Source: Tanypteryx hageni (lineage: Eukaryota > Arthropoda > Insecta > Odonata > Petaluridae). From it: a stretch of DNA of 64,000 bases. Below, piece by piece: positions 34,991 to 48,364 of the stretch. The DNA is taken from positions 11,873,108-11,937,107 of the forward strand of contig CM054114.1 in the NCBI GenBank assembly GCA_028673005.1, in the 5' to 3' direction. Below the pieces are notes generated by a model. It saw only the letters and a program-made list of their open reading frames with translations. It was not told where the DNA came from and ran no database searches. Each line of letters starts with the position of its first letter. Position 1 is the first letter of the stretch. A program made the position numbers and the translations under genes.

Positions 34991-36252
34991 CTCCTCTCAA
35001 CTCCCCCTGACCCCTAGTCGAAGCCGCGCTGTAATAATCCCTTCTCATGCACAGCTGCGTTCGTCACCACATTATTGCCATTTTTATTACTCGAGTTTTT
35101 CAACTCAAGAGAGTGTCCGCAGGATGTGAGTACAAGGCTTCTAAGAAAGATCGTAAAATCCGTGGCAAGTACGACGCGAGGATTGGATTGAGCTCGGCGC
35201 GAGGTGGGCGAAGAGGGGGAAGGGGGGGGGAGAGTTGGAGAACGCTTTGTTCGCGAGTCATAAGATAGGAGCGGCTAGGGAAATAAAAACCCATGTTTCC
35301 ATTGTGGAAAGTTATGTGGAGGAGAAAAAAACTCCCTTTTCCGCTCGCAACACACCCGCGCGTTCGAATTCTTATCGCTAGGCGATTATTGGAGAGCGGT
35401 TCGCGGAAATGAGGGACTCGCGTGAGATTGATGGCGACCTCTGCCGGTAGTTTTCTTCGGGCCGATTTGGTATTCTTTCGGAATAAAAGAGACTTATTTA
35501 ACGCCCGGAAATCATCGGACCCGCGTCGTTTTGAAGATCTATTCTCGATACATTTTTTTAAATAGCTTTTTTCAACGCATAATAAAAACTATTATTTTTT
35601 ATTATAGTAACGGGGTTGAAGCCGCGGGCCATTCGAAGACTTCGATTTGTTGTGAGACTGGAACTCAGTGTTGCGTTAGGTCGTTTTTTAAATCCGTTAA
35701 TTAAAAGTGCGTTTAGTGTGTGGTTTCCGTTCGAGGAAAGTCTCGCCCCTCGAGCAGAATGAAATACAGGAGCGAAGTGTTTTGTTTGGGGTTACGATGC
35801 GGAGATTGTTGTCGCCGCGGCTCTTGTATAGGGCGCGTCTTAAGAAGGACATGAACAAGCCGTCTATAAGAAAGTTGAGAATCATCATCAATCAATATGT
35901 GAAAGATCTAATTATGGTTCCTGGTAATGTTGGTCGACGTGACATTTAGTACTGAGATGAATTATATGCGTTTCGAAGATGACCTTTTTCAGAGGATGAG
36001 GTCACTGAAGAAAAACGGATAGTTAGGCGAGCGTTGATAAAAATTTTCTGATTCCATCCTTTTTTGCACTCCTATTCGTGTTTCTATTTTATTTTCATAA
36101 CAATTCGTTGGCATATTTAATGAAATGAAATTGACTACACTTTTTGGTGCTGCTAATTCCAAAGAGTTGTGGAGGTTTATTTTTATATGGCTTCAGTGCC
36201 GGCACGAGGTAATCAAAGTATTGAGGACGCTAACCCGATAATCTTCCTACAC

Positions 36253-36531
36253 CAGTGGTTCCCAACCTGGGTGCCGCAGTTGATTTTAAGGGGGCCCGCG
36301 ATAAACCTAATTTAGTGAATAAATAGTGATTTGGATATGTTGATAGGTAACTAGGGCAATAATTCTTTCTCTAAAAAATTTATAATGGTGTAGTAACAAC
36401 TAATGTATAAGTCCAAAGGTTGTAATGCTCGTATGTAAAAATATAAAAACATTGTTTAGGGGCTAGGGGGCCGCAAAATTCGGTTTAACTTTGAAAGGGT
36501 GCCGCGCTTACGAAAAGGTTGAGAACTATTG
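36253..36531. mobile_element. hAT-type MITE, 279 bp
   Basis: Ends CAGTGGTTCCCAACCTGGG and AAGGTTGAGAACTATTG are inverted. Flanks TCCTACAC (36245-36252) and ATCTACAC (36532-36539) match in 6 of 8. GGTGCCGC and GGGGCCGC blocks near the ends. A further GGGGGCGGTCCGCCCC fragment lies at about 36686. Confidence 0.75.
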
Positions 36532-37829
36532 ATCTACACATTACTTGCAAGTGAACAAATATTGGGTGCAAATTTATACCGGTGAAAAGGAGGGAATCTA
36601 GAGAAATTCATGTTAATTTTTATTATTTAACAGAACAGTGAATAAATTAACAAGTTCTTTTTAAAATATCTTAGCAAAAATTTAGGGGGCGGTCCGCCCC
36701 CGTGTGGCCTTTCCCCTCATTCATATCAGCCTGGTTTCTCAATACGTATGCCCGTGCGACAAAAGAGCCGCAAATCCTTCTCTTATTACTAGAGAAGGAC
36801 GCTGTGAATGCCGCACAGGTTATTTTACTTGCGTAATAATCATTTCAACAGAAGGATTGCACTAAAAGATTATTTAAATTGCTGTGTTGGCAGCCTAAAA
36901 AATTTATTGAGGTTATTTAAGATTTGTTATTAATCAAAACGAAATCCCTTTTAGTTTGCATACTTTATTTTTAAAAGAAAGCATGAAAGTTGTGTCATCA
37001 TTAACGATAATTTGCTACAAGTGTTCTAAATTCTTCCGACGATTGCTATATTATTGCAAATTTCGACTTATTATGCATATCAATCAAAATGTAGCACCAT
37101 TGAATATTACCTGTTTGAATTTGGTACTGTAAATTAGTGTTACCGCTAAAAATTGATTTATGTTACGACGAATTTCCGCTTATTCGAAGTATTTTACTTG
37201 ATATCTTAATTTTTCATGAATAAATTGCGTAGCTGTGTGAGAAATATTTTAATGTGCCTCATTCCCCTCAAATTACCTTTATGGCAAGATCATCTTGCTT
37301 CTCTGGATAGGAAATTGTTGCTATATCTTTTGTGGACATTGAAGATAGTTCATTGTCTTATCGCAGTTTTACGGAGATGCTGTAATGGTTCTCTTGTAAA
37401 CATTGACAATACGAGATTCTTCTTTGCCGATTGTTTTGTTTTTCCCTCGGCCATCAAAATCTCAAAATTTCATTGCGGAATAAAGATAGCGGCTATAACT
37501 TTGAACTGTTTTTCGTTGGTGTACATTGGGAGGAAGTGTTTCAACTGCTTTGTTTATACTACATCTAGTGATTTTTATAGGTATTTTGTTGTTAATTTTT
37601 CATTGCTCTGTTAAAATAGGTCATTATAAGGTATGCTGCACCCATTAAAACTGGTTCAAATTAATTATTTGTTGTCATGTCTTCGGTCACTAAGCATTTT
37701 TCTCGACAAATAATCATCAAAGCACTTTAACTAACCAATGGAAAGCATTTTAATCAATTTAGGTGTTTTTAAGTACGTTTTAACTCAGATGAGATCAATA
37801 TTTAATAATAGCACTGGTTACGTGATTGA

Positions 37830-37885
37830 TGAGCGTTTTTATCGATGCTAAGGTCGTGGGATCGAATCCTGCCTGGTCGTATGTG
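37830..37885 (+). repeat. tRNA-like sequence (SINE head or tRNA relic)
   Basis: GATGAGCG...GATGCTAAGGTCGTGGGATCGAATCCTGCC has a B-box-like GATCGAATCC preceded at a plausible distance by an A-box-like stretch. No acceptor stem closes, so it is not a functional tRNA. Confidence 0.3.
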
Positions 37886-38889
37886 TTCATCTTCGCACAT
37901 TGTAAATGGTCCCAAAGCGCTGTGCTGTTTTGAGATAATTAAAAATAAATATCAGAAGAAATCAAGGGCGTTAATTTCATATCCGGCGGGGCTTTTGCAT
38001 GGAAATCAGCCGCCTGAGACAAAAAGACAAAAGTGACGCCTCATTTCACGACACAAAGGTTTAGATCGGGGGCGAGGCTAGAAAAATGCCGCCTCTCGAA
38101 CTCACTTCTCGCGAGGGCCCTGATAAACTGATTGGTTTTTCGTCCAATCTGAAGACGATGATTCTGTTTTAAGGTGATTGTGTAATACATTCCAGTTTGT
38201 TTGTTTTTAAATGCCCACTAATTATTTTTTTGCATCACTCCAGTAACTTTGTTTCTTATTCACGAAATTTTAGCCCAAAACATCAACATTTTACTTATGT
38301 GACATCGGTTTCCAAAGTGAATTTCACATAGCCTCAATTTTAGCTTTCTTATTTGAAAATTTCCACGCTCTTAGTCCTTGATAGCGCATTTCCCTCTTTG
38401 CTCGTCTTCGTTTCTGTTATTTGGATCACATGCTGCAGGTGCACATTTTATGAGATGAGTTACCATATGGCTTATCGTATTCTGATTTCGATAGTTTGCA
38501 GGAATAAAGATATGAATTAATCTGTTTCAGTATTGATTTTATTTTTTGGCTTCGAGCTCATGTTGCATACTAACGACTGCTAATAGAGTAAGAGGAAGTT
38601 CACTCTGAGCTATATTCCTTAACTATTTCAGACCTGGCTCCAGATAGAACGTTATCGTTTCCACGAAGTGTACGCTCCTCACGTAACTTTATTGGGCGCA
38701 ATAAAATACATTTTTTAAAACTGGGTCACATTTTAAACGCCCTTAAACGAAAGCCGACCGATACTTTTAGCGGCAGGTTAACAAAAATTTCAAAATTTAA
38801 CGATGCTTCTAATTTTTAGTGGTTTTTACTACCATTTCTCAACGAAAAATGGTGTTATTGTGGCGAACCGATGGCCTTCGTTTGGGGGT

Positions 38890-39420
38890 GGTCGTTCCCT
38901 TCACCCTCCTATCTGCCTCCTCTTTCTCTTTCTCTCCCCTTTCTTCAACAAAATTAAGGATTGTGTGAAAGAAGGGGCTGTTTGGCCCTATTTCCTCTGC
39001 ATGCGTAACTATCTGCTTTTTCCCTCTCTACCTCTCTCCATCTCTTCTCCTCGGCATTTTCTTTCTCTGGCGTTTTCCACTCATTTACTCCATAACCTCG
39101 GCGTTTTTCTGTTTCATTTTCCCCTTGTTAGTGCTTCCGTCTTTATTTTTTCGCTTTCCCCTCGATCATCTTCTTTCTCCCTCTTTCATATTTCTCCACT
39201 TCGTCACTCCACGTTCGTCATCTATTGTAACCTCCAACTTCATCCTCTTTTTCCTTTCTTTCTTAGCTGTTTTTCACTCCCGCCTCTCTTCCTTTTCCTT
39301 CTCTCTTCCTTTTCCTTCTCTCCCTCTCAGTTCTCCCTCTTCTTATCCCTTTGCCCCCGCGGTTTAGTCTCGCCCTTTTCACTTCTTCGCCGCTTTCTCG
39401 AAGGACTTCGGATTTTTTTC
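38890..39420 (+). repeat. Irregular polypyrimidine-rich tract
   Basis: About 500 bp dominated by C and T on the + strand (TCTCCCTCT, CTTTCTTT, CCTTCTCTC), without a regular unit. Frames over it are Ser/Leu/Phe low complexity. Confidence 0.7.
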
Positions 39421-41973
39421 CAAGGGTCAGACCCTCTCTCTCCATCACTTCACATAAATATATGTTACGATTTTCCAACCGAGGGGTCGTAAATAACTTT
39501 TTTAAGACCGGTCATCCGGGTCTCAAAAATCCTGTGTATCGCTGCGGTCGTTTGGTCGCTGATGGAGTTGGGAGTCGAGAAGGAGGGGAGAGGGGAGGTG
39601 AGTGGGAGGGAGAGGGGAGTGGGAAGGGGGGCGTGGGCGTAGCTAAGACGGAGACAGAGATAGGGTAAGGAAGGGAGGAGCGCTGGTAGAAAAAAGTCCT
39701 TTTCCGAAACGGCTTAAAATGTATGATTTGCGGCTTCGGGCCCGGAGAACGAAGTGGTTGGGATTCGTACTTGGAACGCTTTTTTTATCGAGTTCAAGTA
39801 ATTTGTAAAGTGTGGTGAATATTGAAGCAAGAATGGAAATTGTAAAGATTTTTATATAACCTCACCAGTGGGATTAATTAATATTTTTTGGTCAAGCCTT
39901 CGATGACTTAATTATTTTATAACAGAGAGTAAACAAGTCTAGGTTGTAAAATATGAAGTGTGGAATTCTTGGGACGCTCTGCTACAATTTCCGACGTTCG
40001 CATTATGGATGAAATTTTGGGATCTCTTTCAAATCACAGAGACAACGTCTGTCAACTTACAAGGCCGATCATTTCAAGGTTGTTTAGATAAAAATGACAA
40101 CTCATTAACTCCACCATTAGGCTATTTGAAAAAAATGAACTCGCGCAAGTTTAGGGGACCAGCAGCCCTCAATTTCAATGGCGATCAATCGAATCTTTTC
40201 TAGCTTCCAGTGTTTCGACCGTTTTAGTTCCGCTCTAGAAATATGAACTATTCAGAATCTTGTGCTCTCGATACGCAATACTACAATTTATGGCGATTAT
40301 TTAAAAATACCGCTTATATTACTACAACAATAAAAACTCTCATTTCACTGGCTGCACATTACAATAGGAATGATTTTTATGAAAATAATTGATGTGATTT
40401 TTTACAGGTAATGGGTATTTTTCAGTTGAAATCAATTGTTTTATGGGGATTAGATTTGCCTATGTGAATTATGCTCAGCTCTCAAATTGTTTTTTTTTAA
40501 TCGAGAGATTAGTTATTCCGCCACTTTCCACAAAAAAGTAAATGCGTAGTAAAATCATCGTAGAAGAATATTGATTAACAGAAAATAACTTTACCAAGCT
40601 ACGGATTTCAACAAAATTGAGGCGTCCTCAGTGGATTAGATTACATTATATTTCTTTTCATAATTTTTTGTCGGCATTATTTCCATGAAATCGTAATAAA
40701 ATACTGTTTTAAAATATCTCCTTATGAATATTAAATATGGCCGAGAAAATTCTCGCAGAATACAAAGAATGCAGGAATGTCGATGAAGCTATAAAATAAA
40801 CCGGTGCCGTTCATTAACCTAATGATTCAATTCGTTTTCGGCCTTCGTTCTCCCTTTTTTGCCCGATAATTTTGATACGCGATTTGGATGCGTCATCGCA
40901 AAAAACACGAATACAATTCTTAGGTATATGGAATCACATATTATTGGAATTTTCTAAGATCCATCGTTTATATAACACGAATTTAATAGCTTCTTTCGGA
41001 TGCAACGTATGATCTCCATTCATTTAAAAATCGCGGCACAGTTATAGTTCAAGTCCCTTGATTGAAAACATTGGAATTTGTTGAAAATGCTCGTTTTTCT
41101 GATGACTAATATCGAGCACTTGACATCAACATAAAATGTATTCTATTATAAAAGGATGGATATTTAGTTATTTTAGATTTGTCTTTTAAGGTCCTTTTAA
41201 GAATTCATTCAAGTAATATCGCCTTCGAATTCTGCCAATCTCTCAGGTCATCCACCTTATTGAAAACAAAAACAGATTTTAATTCCTATTTCTCTTGAAA
41301 ACAACGCGCTTAATTATGCTACCCTCGGTGAGGCGCCGAAATTACAGGAGTCAAACGTTGGGTACCAAAGTTTCACTCATCATATTTCAGGCGACCCTAG
41401 CTTTGCTATATGGAATTTTTAGCGCAGGGTTTTTTTCTATAAGATTTTTAAGCGGCATTGTTAGTAGCAGCGGAAATAGCCAAAGCCTACGCGTTTGGAG
41501 GCATCATTACTTTTTGCTATCAACATCGTTTCAGGGAGCTACAATATCTTACAACAAGAATTAATTGGTGCAAAGGGTCAAAATGAAACTACGAGCAATT
41601 CTCTTTCGACGAACGGCATGCGTTTGTTAAAAACGTTCGTTAAAGGAAAATTCTTTGAAAGATGGTGATTTTACCGTTGACTCCCATGTTGCAAGCCAGG
41701 ATAAGTTCCAGCCAAAATATTTTTCACCCTCGAGGTTATTCTATGCTTTTTAGTAGTACAAATTGTCCGTCAAGATACCTAAAATAATGGATCAACGATA
41801 CAACCGAAACAACAGCCGAATAAGAAAAAAAAAGAAACCTCAGCGAGAGCTAGCACGATGCACTATTTGTTAACAAATCCTCGTAGTGTGACAATAGTAA
41901 GGCCCACGAGAATCTGGATTCGGTTGAACGTCACCGACTGCAGCGTTGAAAGACTGGCGAATCCCTCTTATGG

Positions 41974-42590
41974 CAGTGGTTTCCAACCTGGTTCTCGCGA
42001 GAACCGCTGTGCTCTTTGGAAGTGCGCTTGGCTGTGTTCTTCTACGGTGCTTGAAATCTCGCTTCTCAGAATCAATAATTTAATTTCCTCGGTTGATTTC
42101 TTTCTAAACGTATTCAAGAACATTAGGTATAAGTCTGTGGGTATATAAGAGGGTCTTGATATTCGCCATCGTTTGATAAAGAGAACAGTAGGTTCGGTGA
42201 AGGGAAGGGGCCTTAAAATTCAACCTTTTCTATTCGGTGAGCCGCATTGATGGGGGTGAAGCCTTCGGTGGGCAGCATTGGGTGAAAATCAAGTTAGGTT
42301 TTTAGGGTTAACAGTACAATATTAAGAATCATGATGGAATTCAGTCTTAAAAAAACCTTTGAGAAAAGACCAAAAATAAAATTAAAAAGAACTTATTTTG
42401 AATCGAGAAATATTTATTAAGGGGTTTCAATTTAATGCTAGACATTTGAAAAGTTTTTGCTAGATATAAGTAAAATAACATTTGATAGGTAAATAAAAAA
42501 ATTAAAAAAGTTTTGAATACATGTGATGGGCCGCATGAAATTGCTAATAGGGCCGCATCCGGCCCGCGTGCCACAGGTTGGGCACCCCTG
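41974..42590. mobile_element. hAT-type element, GGCCGCAT family, copy 2 (617 bp)
   Basis: Left CAGTGGTTTCCAACCTGG, right CCACAGGTTGGGCACCCCTG (inverted). The right part has GGGCCGCATCCGGCCCGCG and the interior GAGCCGCATTGATG and GAAGCCTTCGGTGGGC, as in 1296-1567. No 8-bp duplication visible. Confidence 0.6.
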
Positions 42591-42889
42591 CATTAGTCAA
42601 AATAAAAGGAAATAATACTAGGTTTAGGGGAAATTAAACCGCGCAAGGGACCTAGTATCGCACACAGTTAGTTTCCTGTAGGTTTATGTGCAGTCCGGCA
42701 GCGACAGGGACCTATCAGACGAAGCAATCACGCACACGCGCACTCGAATACACGCACACAAGATCTCTGATATTGAGGTAAACGTACTAAATAGGGGCTA
42801 ATTTATGTGAAATGTGATGGTTTGAATCGGATGGGATATATCTATCTGTGTGTTAGTTTTCGGTAAATGTTGAATTTTAACTTGTTTTT

Positions 42890-43625
42890 GTGTCTTGTTA
42901 ATAATAAGTCTAATAAACGGCGTAATATACATTGCACAAACTTTCCCATAAACGTATATACGTTTGATCTCGCAAACACTTTTTGCCCCGAAATTAACTT
43001 TCCCCTCGGACGCGTGCGCTGAGCGTCTTGTACAGAAATAATGCCACTGAACGATATAATAACTTTTTGGGACATATGACTTAGTACAGTTTGTGACATC
43101 AGGCTGTACGTTTGGATACATTTTAAACGAAATCCTTAGAGCCATTTTTGAGTAAATCGAATTTTGTTTCAAATTATCCTTGAATAAAGTACCCTTAATT
43201 GTTCCGCAATGTCATTTATCTCATCAGAATGTCTTTTATGAATGATATTATCTATAAATATGAGGTATCATTCGATTTAGTTTAACCGAAAGGCTGTAGT
43301 AAGAGTAGGAATGGATCGCGGCGGAGGCGTGACGTCATAGGGGTTAGGTAAGGCAGCTTAGCGTACATTGTAATGTCACTGGACGGCATATAGAGTGTTC
43401 AAGAGATACGTAGTACTATTTGTGGCATCAGTTCTACAATTGGTATGATTTTAATCAAATCCTCATTGCCTTTTTTGAGTAAATAGAATTTTTCATAAAA
43501 TCTCCAATCGCCGGTCTAGGGCCCAAACGCGTACATGAAATCGAATGATATTTCGTATTTGTGCAACATATCATCTTCTGCAGACCTTTTTTTTCATAAA
43601 AATGATATTGCGCAAAAATTAAGGG
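42890..43625. repeat. Dispersed repeat R2, copy 1
   Basis: Shared with 61846-62605: ATACATTGCACAAACTTTC, GAGCCATTTTTGAGTAAAT, ATGAGGTATCATTCGATTT, GATCGCGGCGGAGGC, CAGCTTAGCGTACA and GTAATGTCACTGGACG, in that order. The ATATCATTCGATTT-type block recurs inverted near the right end. No coding capacity; class unknown. Confidence 0.7.
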
Positions 43626-44916
43626 TAGTTTATTCTTGGCAATTTTTTGAAAAATTTTATTTAACGTCTATAATAATTCTTTAATTTCGACCAAAATATA
43701 ATCGTTAACTTCTTCCTTTCTTAAATAGCTATATATACATTTTGCTTTCTCTTCAACTGAACACTTGTAAGCATCAATTAAGCAAATTGTACTTATTAGA
43801 TTATAACAACAATTTCCATATCCTACTAACACACTTTTTATCATCAAAATCGATTTCAAAGTCCGGGAACTCATTTTGTTTCGTAGGTTTGGCTTAAAAA
43901 TATTCACGTGACAAATTAGACTCACAAAATCAGCCTTTGCATGGGATAACGTATTGTTAAGCTTAATTTGACTACATCTTCAAACGTGTTTCCACCGGTT
44001 GCATCCATAGAGCTTGCAATTCCGGTCCAAGGTTTTAATGTTTTTGAGATTCATGTGTGCAAAACATGGGTAGACAAGAAATATTGCATACCGTCAAGTA
44101 TTACAATAAAAATTATTTTGGGTTCATTACACAATTTGTTTTATTCTCATATCTTCCTCAATATTTTTTGTCTTGACATCAAACCGAAGCAACGCCGGGT
44201 ACTTTCAGCTAGTTTTACATAGTTCTTAGGAAATGAACTGAAGTCGTTAGACAGAGCGTACTGGATACATGTTGTCGGTTCGTCGGTGAATGGATAGATT
44301 GATTGATTGGACACGAGGTTAGGCCTTGTGGAACGGAGTCACTTGATTTCTTCCAGCATAAACTCTCACATTTAAATTTAGACTATTATTCTGCAAGCCG
44401 CCGACAGTGTTTGGCAGGGGGTGCCATTAACCAAACATACACTCTATTTAAAGCCCCCATTGGGCTGTCTTATCGCGTTCAGGAAAAATTATCTGTAGTA
44501 TCTCTTGATTTTTTTTACTGACTATTTCGATGTGTTACCTGGTACTTACTGATCTGGCCCTCACTAGTTCACTGTCACACCGGTGGGTACAACCATGCCG
44601 CGCGTTGAACTGTCAAACCTTTCTAATAATAACCGTTTGCATTCCATTCATCCACGCTTCATTGTCGGCCATCTCATGCCTCGGAAAAGTTTTTATACAC
44701 AATATCGTGTCGATATTCGCCCTTTAAAAACCGAGCCGTTCACTCATCATTTTGAGGCTCCTAGTCAGGCCCTCTAGTCAGGCCCTCCTCGAAAGGTTCC
44801 CAGAATGCGTAGCGGATTTCGAGGAAAGGACGGATTAGCGAAAAATATGCGATTTGCCAAACACTCGAGGGTTATCCCCGCAGGAATCAGGAAGAAGGTC
44901 CTTCGACACCGGGAGT

Positions 44917-45235
44917 CAGTGGGCGCCAAAGCGTTTTCACTGGCGGGCCGCATCGGCGGTTGCAAATCCTTTGGAAGTTACCAATTTTTTGGCGAACCAG
45001 ATTGGAGATTAAATCGGAAGTTATCTATATGTTCTAAGGAGCTATATAAGTGAAAATCAAGTCTAAATAAGGTATTTTATGGTTAACATTTCAGTATTAA
45101 AAGTTTTATTATCAAAATTTACATAAAATGTATGTATTTGTTAATTTTTTCGGATGGGTTTTTCATCATACCATTGCGGGCCGCACAAAAATCCTTCGCG
45201 GGCCGCATCCGGCCCGGGCACTTTGGGCACCACTG
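44917..45235. mobile_element. hAT-type MITE, GGCCGCAT family, copy 3
   Basis: Ends CAGTGGGCGCCAAAGCG and TTTGGGCACCACTG are inverted. The interior GGGCCGCATCGGCGGTTGC and CCTTCGCGGGCCGCATCC blocks match 1296-1567 in order. Target duplication not seen. Confidence 0.65.
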
Positions 45236-47303
45236 CTGTGTGCCGCTGCTATAACGTTTCTTACTTACTCCCTGCTGGACACATTACGGAGTGTAACTCC
45301 TAAGTATTTTTAATTTCTGACATTTTAAGTTTGACTTAGACATATCGTCATGGCTACAGAAGCTTAAACCATTATATACGAAATAAATAGAAAAAGCATT
45401 TTTCTTATAGAGAAAGATGAAATTGTCTTGATGATAAATTACCTACTGATATGTCTTTCACATAGAGGGCTTCCTTTACCAGGTTAATAGGAAGTGGTTT
45501 TCCTGGTTTCGGAGTAATAATAAAGCATGCTTCCACATGCATCCGTTAAGAGCAGACCACTTGGGAATTTTTTCATCACGTATCGCCCGTTGCGGTTGTG
45601 GATAGCTGAAATAAATCTTTTTCAATAGTGATTCATGGATTGCGTCTTTCGCGGGTGATAATAGCGGATGCATTGATCGTAGCAGGTTTCTTTTTGACGT
45701 TACGATTGAAAACTAGAGAATTATGGCAAGTTAAGAGCCAGTAATTGCCCTCACTATGTGCAAGAAAACAGAAACAGTTGGTCTTTTAGCAAGCGATAGT
45801 GAAAGTGAGTCGGCGCTTTATTGTCGTCGAAATGTTCCATAAGCCATAATCACCTTCGTGGATAAGGTGAAACTAAGAAAAAACGTTACCATTCTTTAAA
45901 TTCTGCAATTATTGAACAAATGCACCATTTAAATGCCTTAACTATGTGCTGTATCTCTGTCGCGTGTATGAATCAGCTCTCACTGAATTAGTGGGTTTTC
46001 AACGAGAAAATATAGTTTATTAATTTGCTTTGGAATTTCACGGCAGCTAAAAAATAAATGAGACGAAACCTATATAAGGAAACAGTTAATCTATTCCAAT
46101 TAACAGTTTTTATTACTTGTTAATGGGTCTAGATTTTCTTTGCATTTTAAAATTATTTATAATCGAGGTACGAACGCGGAACTTAAACATATGTGTGTCA
46201 AAAAGAAAACGAATTTTATTTTTTTCCCACTCAAGAAAACATGAATCAGTTCAGAATCATACTCTACACAGACATCCTTCGAGAATACGCTTATTCGCTA
46301 TTACGTCATGACAAAATTAAAGAGAGAAAATTTGAGATACGTGGTCTTCCCTCGTTAATACCACAATTTAAATTTATCATTGCGTGATTTGTTGTTTCTC
46401 TGGACGGTATTATGCTCTCAGCAACAAATGTCAATCGTGATTTTTCCGTGGCGTTTAAACCCCTAAGCGTGTATTTTTCTGGCTACGTCGATATCCGAGC
46501 AAACTTAGCAGGTCGTCGCGATCCAGTGCACGAGAGCTAGAAGCCATTTTGAGCTGATAGTTATAAGGGTCAGACCTGAGGAAGAAAAAAATAGTTAAGA
46601 TGTAAACACAGACAACAAAGAACCACAGAACGTAGACAGGAGAAAGGAATTCATAAGCAAACTGCAAGATAGCTAATAAATCAGAGCCCGAAATATTAGA
46701 GCTCATTGTGATAATGTATACGCAAACGGCGCGCACGCTGGTAGGGCTATAGACTGCTCAAATAACTCAATGTTTCTGCACAGCCTTTTTCTCTTGTAGT
46801 GTTCGCATCCACGGGTTTTTCATCACATTATCTGTGATCGCTGTTTTCGTGTGTTACGTAAATAATGACCCTCATGTCGGAAAAGAAGATTGAAGTTGAA
46901 CTACTTTGATTGCATACAACTATGTATTCACTGCATTTAATTTTGGAAACCTTGATTTAATGTAGGTCAGGGCTCGCCTAAGATTTTCATGCTGGCGCCT
47001 GGATATTGTATATGCTTGCGGTTATGGTTATACTGTAGTCATAATGAATTATCTGGCTCAGCAGCAGAAGCAGCAAAATACATTATATCTATCGGAAGTG
47101 TTCCTGAAAATAAATGCAAATTTTTATTCCTGTTCGTAAACTACATGTTTTCAGAATATCATTAGACTTTTTCAGATGCATAAGACTCATTTTATTATGT
47201 TCTGCTACATAATGTGACAAATAAATGTGTATGGCTTAATTATTGTAGCTGATTCGTGTCTGAATTATTAAAAATTTATTTTTCTGACGATAATAAAAAA
47301 ATT

Positions 47304-47985
47304 CTGATGTGGCCACATGACTTTATCAATACCTGTAATATTTCTAAAAATTCCAAATAGATTACTTAATACAAAATATTTCAAGAAACTGCGAGAAAAT
47401 TTTAGACCTTACAAAGAACAGAAATAAACTCGAGCCTTCTGATATTGGATATAGCCACAAAGCTCCAACAATTAAGAAAATAAAAGATGTAACTAAGCGT
47501 CAATTGTTAACAATAGTCGTCGGTAGGTGGCGTGGTGGTGGCAGCAAAATACTTTAGTTTTTAAGATATCTCTCATTATATGGAAAAATGTTTCGAATAA
47601 AGGTTATACAAAATTAAATTATCTACAACTTTTATTCCACTATGTTTTTAAATATATCAAATATTAAAGCAAATATCTCAAAATGACGGATAAATGACAA
47701 GAGTAAACACCCACTTCCGTTTTACCGATTTTTACCAAAAACTAATCGGTTCTTTTGACATTTTATAAAAATGTTAAATATAAATTTTTGCATTGACCCG
47801 ATTAATAGTTTTTTTAGTTAGAGCACCCACAAAAAAGCTGGCACACACACACACACAGACATCATCGAGAAAATGGTCAAAATGTGTTCAGGGGACCTCA
47901 AAACGTTTATTTCCGTTGAAATCTCGAAATCGATTTTTTCATGAAAACAATACTTTCCCCTCGACTACGTATGGAGAAAGTAAAT
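47304..47985. mobile_element. TIR element family, copy C
   Basis: Left GATGTGGCCACATGACTTT, right CTACGTATGGAGAAAGTAAA. The body has the CGTCAATTGTTAACAATAG and GTGGTGGTGGCAGC blocks of copies A and B. It appears to sit inside an older hAT-like repeat, since GCTGGCGCCTGGATAT (46990) and GCTGGCTCCTAGATTT (48012) flank it. Confidence 0.75.
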
Positions 47986-48364
47986 ATTTATCAAAATGAT
48001 CTAACGTCTGCGCTGGCTCCTAGATTTTGGAGGATATTATTATTATATTATTAAATTTAAGGTCTTAGAAGTTTAACGAGATTAAATGTCAATAGCATTA
48101 TTAATTATAAAAAATGTGACATCACGGTATTCATCTCAGTCTGCATATTAATTATTGCTGTTTAAAATATAATTTTTCGGGTACATTAAAAGTTTCTGGT
48201 TGCCGCACTTGAGAATCACTGTTCTAGAATCATAGAAGCAGTCACTGCTACTGGTACAAGAGCGATGATGCCACCTGTAACAATGTTGACGTCAGATTGT
48301 GTTTTATCGTTCCATTCCAAAAGAAGGCAATTTTCAGTAAGGCCAGCCATTGCATTAATTACAG

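Noticed and set aside
34261..35017. Two frames of about 230 codons, Leu/Pro/Ser repeats
   Set aside because: Translation of the 16-bp minisatellite; its length is not a multiple of three, so the same string appears in all frames.
46455..46740. Minus-strand 93-codon frame with hydrophobic N-half and MASSSRALDRDDLLSLLG tail
   Set aside because: The tail resembles the start of a transposon protein, but nothing downstream continues it and no terminal repeats were found.
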